NCBI GenBank assembly: GCA_964035795.1
Contig: OZ038322.1
Location: 6,438,925 to 6,502,924 of the forward strand
Origin: Pterobdella sp. o SKG-2022
Lineage: Eukaryota; Annelida; Clitellata; Hirudinida; Piscicolidae
Direction: 5' to 3'
DNA length: 64,000 nucleotides
Shown: piece after piece, positions 25,001-58,770 of the stretch
Layout: each line of letters starts with the position of its first letter
How positions within the stretch are numbered: the stretch's first letter is position 1
Notes under the pieces: model-generated
Told to the model about the DNA's origin: nothing
The model's database searches: none
The model's input: the letters and a program-made list of their open reading frames with translations, nothing else
Program-made: the position numbers and the translations under genes

Positions 25001-25201
25001 AAAATATAGTATTTTTTTAAAATTTCTTATATTTTCAAGAAACGAAGAATATTTAAGCTTCTGACAAATTCAAATTTAATCCAACCTTCAGGTTTCATTT
25101 CATCTTCACTTTGTTCCTTTTTAGATACAAGGGCATAAAAGTTGTCTTTTTCTACTTCTATTCTTTTAGGCACTGATTTGAATTTTATTTTGTTAGTAAA
25201 A
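22003..25201 (-). CDS. Protein with C-terminal tensin-type SH2 domain (5' exon not found)
   Basis: Exons in transcription order: 25201-25086, 24989-24579, 24382-23798, 23743-22760, 22656-22531, 22357-22265, 22088-22003 (stop TAA). About 800 codons. The last four exons encode an SH2 domain: WFKPHISRDEMVELLKNQ, GAFIIRKSSS (Arg of the FLVR motif, phosphotyrosine binding), DFVRHLLIEQLPNGVRVYG, EPIF...LSSLVAKHSS, LPCKL. The closest pattern is tensin (GAFIIRDS, LVRHFLIE, LALPCKL). Tensins continue into a PTB domain, but here a stop follows 7 residues after CKL. The N-terminal part is low-complexity, Ser/Lys/Glu-rich, with several Tyr motifs (FYALV, ILYSQV, VYSEI, LYSEI, YEVK) that could be kinase or SH2 targets. 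No phosphatase or C2 domain is visible and space upstream is only about 1 kb. All six introns are phase 1. Function inferred only as a phosphotyrosine adaptor. Confidence 0.75.
22385..22456 (+). repeat. CATCATCATC plus TTTCCATGTTAGCATGGG motif
   Basis: An ATCATC-rich run followed by CCATTTCCATGTTAGCATGG and GTTGGACGGGG. It is the longest copy of the dispersed motif in the window and lies in an intron of the minus-strand SH2 gene. Confidence 0.6.
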
Positions 25202-26179
25202 CTGAAAATTTACAAAAATACAGACTTTTTGTTTTAACTTTTGTGGCGTTTCAATAACACATTTTCACAAGAAACGAAGCATATGACTTTAAAGTATTCA
25301 TTGTTTGAATTGGGTTTTTTATAAGGGCTCATAGCTGAAGACAATTAAGTCATTTGCTGAAAGACTCGACTACAATTATCATTTCGAAAACTCCCAAGTT
25401 TTTTAATTGCAATTACCCTGGTAAACAACTATAAGACATGGCAAAAGTATGTTTAAAATTAAGCACTTTCCAATTCTTTAATTCTGTGAAGGCTTTAACG
25501 AACAGTCGATCTCATAACGTTATAAAATTCCTTGCAATATTGGCTACTGGTATTCTCCACGTAAATACCCACAAATGCTATTTTTAACCCATCAAAACTT
25601 GTGTATGAAGACCATGAACAACCATTGTTTTTAACCTTTTATTTAAAACTTAATAAACAATTTTAAAAAATATTTAAAAATTTCCAAGTTATTAGTTATT
25701 CCTAAAATAATCAACTTATGTAATCACTTTAAAGTAATTAAAATAATAATAGAGGCGAAATGATGTTGGATGGAGGTACATACAATTTCTTCTGAGAAGG
25801 CAATCACTTGACTGTTGAAAAAGTAGTCTTTTAAAGAACTTCATGGAATAAAAATATTATTAATTCATTTGTAATGCGCTTAGTTTGAAAACTAGGTTTG
25901 CTGCAGAGGCGCTCATACTATAAATACATTACATAAATAGCTTATTGAAAGACAGCTTGATTATTACATGCAAGCATCTTCAGATGGCCCCTGATGTTTA
26001 ATCATGATCATGTTTGACAGGCGACATGCCACACAAACGACAGGAATCTCATCACCAGATGATGCAAGCAACAGATCAATACAATCATCATCATTCTATT
26101 AAAGTAAATTCAGCAGAAACCAAAAAAACTTTTATAGCGCATTTTATTTACCAAGGAAATAAAGTGTATGTTTAATAAG
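25202..26179. other. Region between SH2 gene and EIF3D 3' end
   Basis: AT-rich, about 980 bases. It should hold the missing first exon(s) and promoter of the SH2 gene, but I could not identify them. A LINE 3'-end-like fragment lies at 26125-26158. Confidence 0.4.
26125..26158 (-). mobile_element. Probable LINE 3'-end fragment at EIF3D polyadenylation region
   Basis: The plus strand reads ACTTTTATAGCGCATTTTA then TTTACCAAGGAA, similar to the 3' terminus of the LINE at 3379-3415. It contains TTTATT at 26143-26148, that is AATAAA on the minus strand, just beyond the EIF3D stop. Confidence 0.45.
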
Positions 26180-29100
26180 CTACAAACCGTTTGTAGCACT
26201 ATCAGTATCATCTACATTCGTGTTGGTATCATCATCATCAACCACAACATCCTCGTCGTCATCATCACTTCCATCATCGCTACCATCGTCACTGCTCGTT
26301 TCACCTGTGATTTTACACATTCAATACATTAACAAACGTCTTAACAAACAGCATCCATTAGTAGACATAAAGGACATAAGCGATGATGCAATCGTAAGCA
26401 GATACCTTCATCCTCACTATTGAATGAGTCGTTGGGGATGTCATAGAGTCGGATCAAGGGCTGCAAAGCATTATTGATACAATGACGAGTATACTCATAA
26501 TGGCCTCAACTTCAACCATACATCATCAATAACGTTAAACAGCCGTATTCTCAGAAATGAAGCACTAAACATATGAAAAAACAACCAATAACTAAGTACC
26601 ACGACCCCCACAACCACCACCATCATCCTCATGATTAGTTCAAGACACATATAGAATGGAAGAAGGGAAGAGTTGTCACCTTGTTAGGGTCCTTCATCAG
26701 CAGGTATTTACCCTCCTTTTGCTTCATGCACATGTCGATGATGCACCTGTGGGTGACACAGGGTTTTTAACTATAATTTGATTTCATTGCTCACGAGAGT
26801 AGTGCTCTTGGAAATATTTTAAATCTTAAATTCGAAAAAAACCAGTGAAATAATTGAACAAAGTAGAAAAAAATAAATTGAATGATTAAACAAAGACAGA
26901 TCGCGCAACAGAAATTCTAGTTAGGAACCAGCTAATGGCCCACTTACTCATTTTTTTGCATTTCGTTTATTAAAGTGATACTAAAAAAAATGACGGCTTG
27001 AATACTTGAAAATAAAATTTTGCGTAAGGTTTTTGAATATACCTGTGGCTTAAATTTAGCCAATAGCCAGGATAATACCATGAGTTTGACAATGATTCAT
27101 TACTTACTTACATTGCATCATGTTCACCACCACTAAGCTGGCACTCAAGAGTTCAAACAAAAATCATGCCTCAAAAGTTAAACATTCAAAACAAAAAAAA
27201 AAACATCTAAACCTCAATATTCCCCAGCAGTTTTCCATGTTGAGATTGATTTGTTGTGCAAACTCAGCAGGTTTGAACTGTTGCACCCCCAAAATCACGT
27301 GCTTTCCCGAGTCCTTCGGGTGCACTCTGGACACATACCTGGTATCATATCATGTACAACTATTATAGTATTGCGTGAGTATATTGCTGTGAATATATAT
27401 ATAGCATATTAACTTGTAAGCCATTATCAATTTTCAAGCTTTTTGAACTACCAACAAGAAAAAAACGAGATATTTTTGATGTTTGAAACCGAGAATTAAA
27501 GCTGAATTACTGTGGCGAGACTCACCCAAACTTGATGAGGTCAGAGCCAGCCAGGTTGGCAGACATGGTCCACATGGCAAGCTTGCATGAGTTGTTCTTC
27601 AACTCTGTTGCCAACACTGCTCCCCTCTGTGTATCCAGCTTTGACCTCCAATCAACACCTCCTGAAAACTGTGATCCATATGCATGTGAGTGGTGATGAA
27701 GTTCTATGCATATGCAAAATAAAAAAATTCTCAAACACTAGATAATTGGATTTTAAGTAAACTAATGGGCTATCTAGAAATAAAAAAATTCAATCTAATA
27801 TTTATCTTATTGTCTGTAGTTTCAAAACGACACAACAAAAATGACAACAATCCAATCAACACTAAAAAGCACAGAAACAACACTAAAAACACCTTAGAGT
27901 CCCACTCATTGAGGGCTTTAACGTTGACGAACTGCACTTCTTTGTTGGGTCCTTGAGCCACACAATCATGCTCACACCTGCTCACCAGCTCCACCCCGTT
28001 GCCCAGGTCCCATTTGCGGTACCTTTGGTGGAGTTTTGTGTGAGTTTGTATGCAAGTTATGCAGACTTTTATTGGAACTAATTACTATAAAAATTAGGTT
28101 ACATTTTTCAACATAATTTTATTCCCACTTTACTGAGAGTGGCCAGATTTACTCCAATTGAAAATATTTTGCAAAAAAATTGATTTAAGTATCCTTCTGG
28201 TTAGAAAGATACACACTTTACTCCTTAGTGCGTTTGTCCACCCAGAGGCAGGTACATAGAAGAGTTGGTAGAACATTTTTTTCTATGGTTGTAGATGCCT
28301 TGCTTTTTGAAATTTAAGCCACAATGTTCGCATTGTACACCTGTTTGTGTCTTGTGTTTTTGTCGTATGTGGTTTGCCAGGTCAGTTTTGTTGGCAGCAA
28401 CTTTGTTGCATCCAGGAAACGAACAAGCTAATGATTCATTAGAGGTAGCAATGTTGCAAGTTTGATTGTTGGCAATGTTTTTTTGAATCTTAGCAAAATC
28501 TTTTCTCACCTTCTCATCTAATTCTTTTTGTGCGTTGAGGTCGTGAAGGAGTTTGTTGATGTTGTTGCGCCATTGTTTTCTATCTCTCGCTGTGGTTCTC
28601 CAATCAGCCACCATGTTCAACTGTTTCAAGGCAGCATGAATGAGATCGTGCCATCTCTGTTTTTGACCACCTTGGCACCTTTTACCATTCATTATTTTGC
28701 TCACCAAGTTTTTTTTGCAGACGCTCATTAGACATTCTTTCCACATGACCCAACCACTGCAGCCTTCTCTTTTGAATTAACACATCAACCCTCTCTATTT
28801 TTGTTAAGTTTCTGAGTTGGGTGTTTCTCATCTCTTCCCATAGAGAGGTTCTGATGATTATTTTCAAGCATTTATTTACGAATACTTGTAGACGTTGTGT
28901 ATGATGTGTCAATAGGTTCCATGTTTCGCTGCCATACAGAAGGGTTGGTATGATGACGGATTTGAAAAGTTTGATTTTTGTTGAAACTTTTATTTTATTT
29001 TGGTACCATACCAGCCTACTGACGCTGCGGAAGACTTGGGCTGCCCTGTTAATGCATGACTCTACTTCTGCATCGACTGAGTTGTCACTTCTTAGGATAC

Positions 29101-32100
29101 TTCCTAGGTATTTGAATTGTGACACTCGTTCGATGTTTGTATCGTCACTCATTTGCAGTGTTGGGGTAATGTTTAGGAATGTGGTGTTGTTTGGTGAAAT
29201 GGACATAAATTTTTTTTTTCAGGTTCATTTTGAGTCCGAATTTGGCGCAGGTGTTGTTTAGTGAAGTGACAAGACATTCAAGGTCTTCAATGTTGCTGGA
29301 TGTTAACAATATGTCGTCAGCGTAAGATAGGTTTTGGATGAGAGTAGACTTATCTAATTTGTAGCGACTGTTGTGCATCAGCAGAGAATTTTAAGTGTAT
29401 TCTACTCGAACACCTTTGTCTGGTTGTTGTTTCAGTGCCACTCGTATGACAGCATCCAGAAATAAGTTGAATAGCATAGGAGCTAGTACGTTTCCTTGCT
29501 TTACTCCAACTTCAATCGGGAATTTTTTTGAGATCTATCCATCAGCATGTATTAACCCAGTTGTACCACAGTGGAGGGTCTAGAGGATACGGATTAATTT
29601 TTCTGGTATGCTGAAGGATTTTAAAAGAACTTCCCACAGTGCATTTCTGTTTACTGTGTCATAGGCTTTTTGAAGGTATACAAAACAGATATAAATTACT
29701 TTATTGAATTCTTTCGCTCTCTGCATTAGAATTTTTGTTGCAAAAATCTGGTCGCAGCACCCTCTATTTGGCCTGAAACCAACCTGGTGTTCAACCAGTT
29801 GGCTCTCAACAACATCCTGCATTCTAAACTGCTCTGCCAAATATTTTGCTCGCAACACATAGTAGTGATATGCCTCTGTAGTTTTCACATCGTGACCTAG
29901 AACTGTGTTTGTGTATTGGGATTATGATTTGGTTTGTCCAATCTCTTGGTATAGATTCTGTTTCCCATATTTTGTCCATGGTCACTTTTAACCACTCTAC
30001 AGATACCTCGGCACCAGCTTTGAGCATGTAAGAGCTTATTTTGTTGATACCTTGGACCGTTTCCATTTTAGTTTGTTTTAGTGCTCTCAAAAGTTCCGTT
30101 TGTGAGATTGGTCTGGATAGGTCTTCAACTACTTCTGAAGCAAGAGAAATTGTTGGAGGTATCAGCTTGTTATATGCCTTATCACCTACTACTGTATCAT
30201 TTTTGGCAGATTTTGCAAAATATTCTTTCGATCTATTAATTTTGTTGTCTGATGAGGTGATTATTGTTATACCATCTTCGTCTTTCAAGTTTGTTGAGGT
30301 CTAAATTTTTGAGGTTTTTATTAATTTCAATATTTTTAAAATTGATCCTCGGCGACCTTGCTTGATTGATTTCTCAGTTATCTTTTCAGCTTTGTTTTCC
30401 CAACATGTATCTATCGCTTTTCTGCAAGCTATTTTTGTTTTTGTCTTTGCTTGTTTGTAGCGATGGGTAAGATCATGGGGGATTGCGTGGCCGTTTGCTT
30501 TCAGGGTTTTTATTTGAAGGTGGTAATTTGACTTTTCTTCACATAGTTTTTTTACTTCATCATTGACCCATTGTTTTTCAAACATCGTTTTTTTTGGGAA
30601 AGGTTGTAATCGAAGCATTTACAAAACTTTCTTTGAAACACTTGTAAGTGTCTTCAATGGGTTGATGAAGGTTGATATTTTTAAAATTTGTTTCCAGTTT
30701 TTCTCTGAATTTTTTTATTATATCAGTATTGATTAGTTATTGTCATGAGAAGTTTATTTATTGTTTTTTTGCAAGTTCTTTTTGAATATTTTTTGTTATT
30801 TAATATTAATTTTGAAATGACTGTTATGGTCTGATTTTTGAGTTGTATTTCTACTGACTTTAGTGTCATAAATTTGTGCTCTGAATTCATGACTGATGAG
30901 AACATAGTTGAGAGCATGGCCTCCTTTGTGGTGCAGGTGATGCCACGTCCACTGATGTATGTTTTTGTGTGGAAAGATTGTATTGGTGATGATAAGACCG
31001 TTGTTGTTACAGAGGTCCACCAATCTTGTGCCATTCCTATTTCTAAAATCAAGGTTGTGTAAGCCATGAAGGCAAGATGGAATGTTAAGTGGTCTAACTC
31101 GGGCGTTAAAGTTCCCCAGAACAATTACGAAATCTTTTTTGTTTGCTTTATCTATTTGATGTTGTAAGATTTCGTAAAATCTTTCGGACTCGACCTCGTC
31201 GTCTACTTCTGCTAGTGCGTAGACAGCGATGACGTTCATGTGGCCTCTATTCACTTTTTTTTGGACCTGCATCACTCTCAGTAATCAAACTATAGTTGCC
31301 TTCTTGCTTCCAGGCCGTTCTAAGATAACCTCGAAGTGCAATTGCTACTCCTCTTTGGTTACCTTCTTTTTTCTCTGCAAGCCCAAAAAACAGCACCATT
31401 GTGTTAGCAACTTCGAGAATACCACTTCCTGTCCATTGCACTTCAGATATTGCCAATAAAGATAGATTTTTCTCTTTCATTGTTTCTATCACATTTTCAG
31501 CTTGAGGCTAAACTTTGTTGGATTACCTAAGCTTCTGACGTTCCAACAACCAATTTTTGTTATTTCACTCTTCTGAGGATTTGGTGTGGATTTGCACTGG
31601 TACGTTATCAGTAATACGCAGTTTTTTGCACGTATGATGTATTCTCCATTTAGTATGAGTTGTATAGGTAAGCAGTAATTAAGATAGCTTTAGCTTAGTA
31701 CGTTCTTTTTTAATCTGTTAGGTTTTACCTGTCAGTTGGTTTTTTCTTCAGTTTAAGAAAACTTTTTTGTTATCAGTTTTTTCCAAGTTTCGATTTGTTT
31801 CCGATAACTTATATTTTTTCCACAACTTTTCAGACAAAAAAAACACGTTCTATCAACTATAAAACTTCCAAATTTTACGGAGCTCCTAAACTCGTTTCGC
31901 GGTAACACACACACACACACACACCTGTATCCGACGGAAGCAACTTGCTCATCAGGCCTGGTGAATGGGTTGTTTTCCTCAAAATCATAACTCTCATCAC
32001 CCTGGTGTGGAATTATGACAAGGTTTTACTTGTCAAATAAAAATTTTCTTTACACGTTCTTTTTATATCCTCATAATCTCAAGTTCTTACTGTACGAAAT

Positions 32101-35100
32101 TCAAGTTTACGAAAAACAGACAATGACTCTTAAAAACTTATATATATCTATATTATTTATCTTCACGCCACAAGAAAGAAAGAAAAGTGGCTAATCAAAT
32201 TGAACTTTCAACACTCACCTCAACGAAAATGGATAAAAAATGATAAACAACTGATCACCCACCATTTTGAGAACTTGCTGAGAAAAGTTGTGGTTGATGT
32301 AGGTGGCCTCGAGGGCCAGGTTCTTTGGGGAGTTCATGCCCTCATCTTGAGGAGGCTCTGTGGCTGTCTCACTCACTGTTGGTAGGTCTGTAGGAAGGGT
32401 GGGGCATGAAAGATGGGTGTTTTAGTATTTAAATTTGGTACTTTTGTATTTGGTTATATTGAAGCAATAAAATATGAATTAATGATTTTTTTTTTATCAA
32501 AATATAGTGGATCAATTTAAGATCACATAATAATAATAGATTAAATCATCCATCTGAGAACAGAATGAGATTACACTGAAGAAAGTTTGAGTTATCAACC
32601 CACCAAAGTCTGACTCATCTCTCTTGTCGAAGAAGAGGAACTTGCCCACTTTTGATACTACTATGTCCCATGAATACACTGACCTGAAAATGATTCCAAT
32701 GTGTTCAACAAAAACTACACACGCATAACTAAATTTTTCCAACTCATTTAATCTATCAAACCAATTGCAACATCATTTTTTAAAGATTGATAATGGATAA
32801 CACAGAAATACACCACAAATGACTGACTCACCTGCAAGCACACATGAGCACTGCAAGTATGGAGTCTGTGGCGAACACATTTCCTGTCTTCTTAGTCAGC
32901 TGTTCGAGGTTTAGTTCATGATGATGAATGAAGAAGATACTATTTTTAACTTAATGAGTTAATGAACAAAAAAATTTTAAAAGACAAAAACGTAAGCTCA
33001 TCATATTCATGTATTTATTCATTTCAGATACAATAATTTTACACACCAACTTCCTAAACAAAAGTCTAAACCACACACAAAGGCACACAGAAGGAACAGA
33101 CCTGCCTGATGACAGGGTCGTCTGTGGTAGAGATGCGGTGAAACACTCGATGCACCCTCATCAACTTTTTCTCATTCTTGGTGGTTATGCGGTCATACAA
33201 TTTATCATAGTACTCCATTGTACCACACCTCTTTCTGTGGAATTCAATCAACATGCTTATTTTCAATGTTGCATTATGAATTAGTTAATGACAACATTGT
33301 TAACGTATTTTAAAATATTGATTTTTTAAATGTATTTTTTATATTGAATAACTTCTGAAAAATATAAGATGGAGCAATGATATGACTTCAAAGACAAATA
33401 TTGGATCAAACAATGATACTAACAAATCAACAGGCTCGGGGACTTTTGGAAGAGAAAGTTTTGACAGTCTGAAATCATGTATATTAACAAGTTAGTTTAA
33501 AGAGCATGATTAAAGCAGACTGGTGCCTTAAACCGCAATAATGTAGAGACAAAAAGGCAACCTTTGGAAGTCCATCTCCTCAATGACACTCCAGCTGTCC
33601 TTCACCTGAACTGATGCATTCCTGTGCTTGATTGGCACCTGCCCAATAATATTCATTTGGTGCTAACAAAACAGATATTTAAGAATTGGTAATTTTAATG
33701 TTTGCAATATGAAAAGGTCAGTTGGAAATGCCTCATAAGCTTTGAATCACAATCTTCAATAAATTTTTGACACTCCAACTTCGAGCTATTAACACATATA
33801 ATTTCTTATTGATAAACAATATAACAAGCGATATAAATGTATGAATGCCCCATGGATGTTGAACATGCATCCAACAAATGAACAAGAACAAGCAGTCAAT
33901 ATACCATTCCAGCGAAAGTCAAGAGATTACACCAATCACTGACTATTATAAGAATGGCTAATATTCATCATCATGTCATTCATATTATCATTGACAATGG
34001 AAACTGCCAACATTTGATAACATAAATATTTATATAGCATATTTGTGAAAGTGACTCTACACTTTTTTATAAAGCCACTGCAGAAAAATGCATTTGAATC
34101 AAAAATTGAAATGAACTTATAATACAACTGCATAAAGATGACACAAGACCAAACCTTCTTCATTTGCTCCATCTGCTGCCTTCCAAACTGCTTCTGCCAT
34201 TTACGCAACTGTCTTTGTCTGTCCCTGAAAACATAAAGAATTTCAATCTGAATACCCAACTTCACAATATAATGTATCAAATGAGATGTTTGAAAAAGGA
34301 TGCTTATGCTCTAATTTTCATGATAAATACTCAATTAATTATAAGAACCAATAAAGTAAAAAATGAGCAACCTCTCTCTGCTCTTTTGTGTCTTAGACAG
34401 CACCTGCATGCTCGCCTGTGCTTGTTGCCTCTTTTCTCTTTCTTTTTTCAACTTTGTCTTTTGAATAGGTGATTAGACTTGATGAAAATTTATTCAGTTT
34501 TGGTAATTTTGAAATTTACAAAACATTAAAACAGTTCATGGGGTTGGTCACTTCAGCCCATCTCATCACTGCTGATTGTCTGCACTGGCTATAAGTTTCT
34601 CAAAGATGTCAGTTATCACTTTTTTTCCATTTTCTGTATTTTCCACTTGGCATACCTATCAACCTTTTAAATCTCTACTCTATACCTTAGCTACATCAAC
34701 CAGTTTCCTCAAGCTTGTTTTAAAGTCATTATTTAACCCTTTAGGTCTCATGTCTGTGGAACAATCTTCTACTCATCCTAGGCTCATCACTTTACTAAAA
34801 ATTTTTTTTTTACAAAACTATCTTATGCATATACCCTAACATTCTTAACACTTCAAAAGAAACTTGTTTGTAAATTGTTTCCTATATAAATCTTTTAAAA
34901 AATATAATACTTTTGAAAATTATGAAGATTTTCATTGAAAGAATTTAAATATTTTGAAGAATTATCTGTAAAATGAACTCATTGATCTGTGTATGGCAGT
35001 ATCTTAAAAAATGTGTAATATATTGAAGTGCCTTCACCTGGTTATAACGTACTCTTCCCTTTTGATAGATGGGTTTCTGCACCTTAGATGTGTCAACGAG

Positions 35101-36608
35101 GTGGAAAGTAGACTCATCATCATCAAGAGGGTATGAGTATAGCCCTGTTCCCATTTGTGGAGTGTATTTGTCTAAAGGGTGTAGGAAGATCATTTGAATA
35201 TGAAAAATTTTTTGTCAATCCTAGAATGATTTGTTCAATTTTATGATAAACTATAGTTCAAATCAGTTTTTATCAAGTTTCATTACACTACAAAAGTTAA
35301 TTTGTTTAAAAAATTTGAAACTGCTAAAAAAATTCTAACTTTTCAAATAAAGCAAACTTACACCCATATCTTTTGTCGGGAAATGTGACACCACTCCAGT
35401 CAGATACCTTGGAAATAAAAAGATGAAATAATTTGAAACAAATATAAGCAAACTAATATTAATAAAATCTTAAAATTTAGTTTAACATAAGGATTATATA
35501 GAGCTGAAAATGAAAGCAAGAATTTATTATGAAGAGTGATTAGCTGCACAATTGATAGAAATAGAAAGTTGATGACATAAAAATGTACAAAGCAGTGAAA
35601 CTTTTGAACCTTCATAAGGCTAATAAAACCTCCTGTGGGTTAAATGAAGTCAAAAACTACAAAGAAATGCAAACCTGAAGATTCTGCTTTTTCTGCTCAC
35701 AAATTAAAAAATTTTAACAGCTCAAAAGTTGCAACATCTATAAGTGAATTGAAAAATTTGAAAAATGAAGTGTCAAGATACCACTGCAGAACTTCTGATA
35801 TATACGGATAAAGATTTGACATTATTGTAAAAGAAATCAATCAGACTATCTTGAACAGTGAAGATATTGGCATGCATACTGCAATATTAATTTCCATATC
35901 AAAGCCAAAAAACTTCAAACTCTAAAAATTTGAGACCCATTTGCATTAAACCAATAATGAGAAAAACTGTCCATAATCACTTTCTACTGAACTCGTGAAG
36001 ACGCGGATGAGTTTATCAGGCAGAAACAATCAGCATACAGAAAAAAAGATCAATAATTGATGTCATATGAACACACAGATTTAACATAAAGACCACCTAC
36101 AAAAAGATAAATACAGAAACACAAGAACTGAAGAAAACCATCGCTTACCACTGGTTCACGTTATTTGGTCACATCTTGAGATTGGACCCAGATACACCGG
36201 CGAAAAAAGCTATAAAAAAATTACTTCCTAGCACTATCCATGGGCAGACCAACTGCGCTAAGGGGAGACTTCAAAGCCCGAAACGTAATGTTCGACAGTC
36301 ACGAAGACTTGTTGAGACTGCGAATAACGGCAAAAGATAAAGCATCGTGGAAAAAATTTTCTTTTATTCTTGTTTTTTTTTAATTCTTAACTATGTTTTG
36401 ACTCAAAACGAAACTTATAATAATAAGATAAGGTTAACTAAACATGAGTTTCAAGCATATTGTTGATAACATGGTAGTTAACCTTTCCCAGCCGATCGCT
36501 TTTAGAAAACGGAGCATATGGAAGATCTTTCAATTTTTCCGGAGCATCGCATGGACCCCATCCTTGTAAATTATCTTGAATCTTCACGGGCTTGAAAATG
36601 GCTGCCAT
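26180..36608 (-). CDS. EIF3D: Eukaryotic translation initiation factor 3 subunit D
   Basis: A subunit of the eIF3 complex on the 40S ribosome; eIF3d also binds the mRNA cap in specialised initiation. Exons in order: 36608-36483, 35407-35362, 35171-35038, 34457-34372, 34224-34155, 33638-33562, 33468-33424, 33234-33102, 32899-32832, 32683-32604, 32387-32263, 32001-31925, 28022-27893, 27668-27526, 27338-27213, 26746-26680, 26460-26406, 26304-26180. All phases close to 571 codons (human 548 residues). Landmarks: [10 protein letters not shown] near the start, [86 protein letters not shown], then an acidic Asp/Glu tail as in the family. Intron 12 (28023-31924) carries a LINE in the same orientation and its donor lies in a GT repeat; intron 1 holds a decayed reverse transcriptase. 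Confidence 0.97.
28225..31625 (-). mobile_element. RTE-like LINE with endonuclease, RT and C-terminal C2H2 fingers
   Basis: Minus-strand frames, several times broken. An apurinic-type endonuclease comes first (from about 31560: [44 protein letters not shown]). A linker follows (30618-30301), then the reverse transcriptase (30288-29145: [49 protein letters not shown]) and the thumb region (29206-28682: [13 protein letters not shown]). The C-terminus (28746-28225) bears two Cys/His pairs, CSFPGC...H...H and CEHCG...H, like C2H2 fingers. Endonuclease features fit the RTE group. It sits in EIF3D intron 12 in the sense orientation and is inactivated by frameshifts. Confidence 0.9.
31905..31924 (+). 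repeat. (AC)10 microsatellite forming an EIF3D splice donor
   Basis: Ten AC units on the plus strand. On the minus strand this is (GT)10 beginning immediately after the last base of EIF3D exon 12, so the 5' splice site is GTGTGT within the repeat. Confidence 0.9.
35650..36370 (+). mobile_element. Decayed reverse transcriptase (non-LTR) remnant
   Basis: Conceptual frames with several stops recall RT blocks in order: SKNLRPI-like text near 35910-35960, [15 protein letters not shown] at about 36020-36060 (compare the RT block QAGFRxGRSTxD) and [17 protein letters not shown] at 36158-36210. It lies antisense within EIF3D intron 1 and is heavily degraded; the family cannot be assigned. Confidence 0.65.
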
Positions 36609-37340
36609 CCCGTTAATCTGTTTTATCGCTCTTTTGTCAAAACGGAAATGGCAGTTTTCATCAAATATATATTTTAAAGGTTTACAAACTTTAAAATTTT
36701 TTGTTGCATCATCAATAATTTTTTCAAAATGTAAAGTAAATAGTTTTATTTTTATAAATATTTGCTTGCCTGAAGTTTAGACGAACACAACTAGGTCTAG
36801 ATATTTAGAAATTAGATATCATTTTGTAATCTATTTGCTTACTTATTAAATTGGTTTGAGTTTAAGTTTGAATATTTTTAATAAATTTTATAAACTATAA
36901 TTTTTCTGTTTTGTAATAAAATATTTTATGACATTTTAATGCAATTTGGGATCTCTATCGTTGATTCGCATAATTTTATTAGAATCTATGGGTTAAAATT
37001 AACTTATAAATCCACATAATATGTAATTAATAAACAATTCAGTTGGCTCTAACATGCCTGGATAAAAACTATTAAAGTCTACCAAAATACTCAAGCATGT
37101 AATAGAGTTATTTGTTTCAGATTTTAAGCATAATTAAAGAAGATTTTAAACTAGTATATAAACACTCAAAAAGTTTTTTCATTTCATTTTTTGGAAGAGC
37201 GAATTAGTTCATAATGTCTTAAACAGTTGTTTATATTGTCAATAAAAAAAACTAAGCATTGTGTCTTTGGAAAGTATAATTTAATCTTCTAAATAATTTA
37301 ATAGTTTAAGTTTGAAACGTTTCGAAGTTGATTGACTGAA
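36609..37340. promoter_or_regulatory. Divergent EIF3D/KCNH intergenic promoter region
   Basis: 732 bases between the EIF3D ATG (minus strand) and the channel ATG (plus strand). It must hold the 5' UTRs and core promoters of both unless undetected 5' exons exist. It is AT-rich and I see no specific element that I would name. Confidence 0.5.
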
Positions 37341-58770
<21,430 letters not shown>

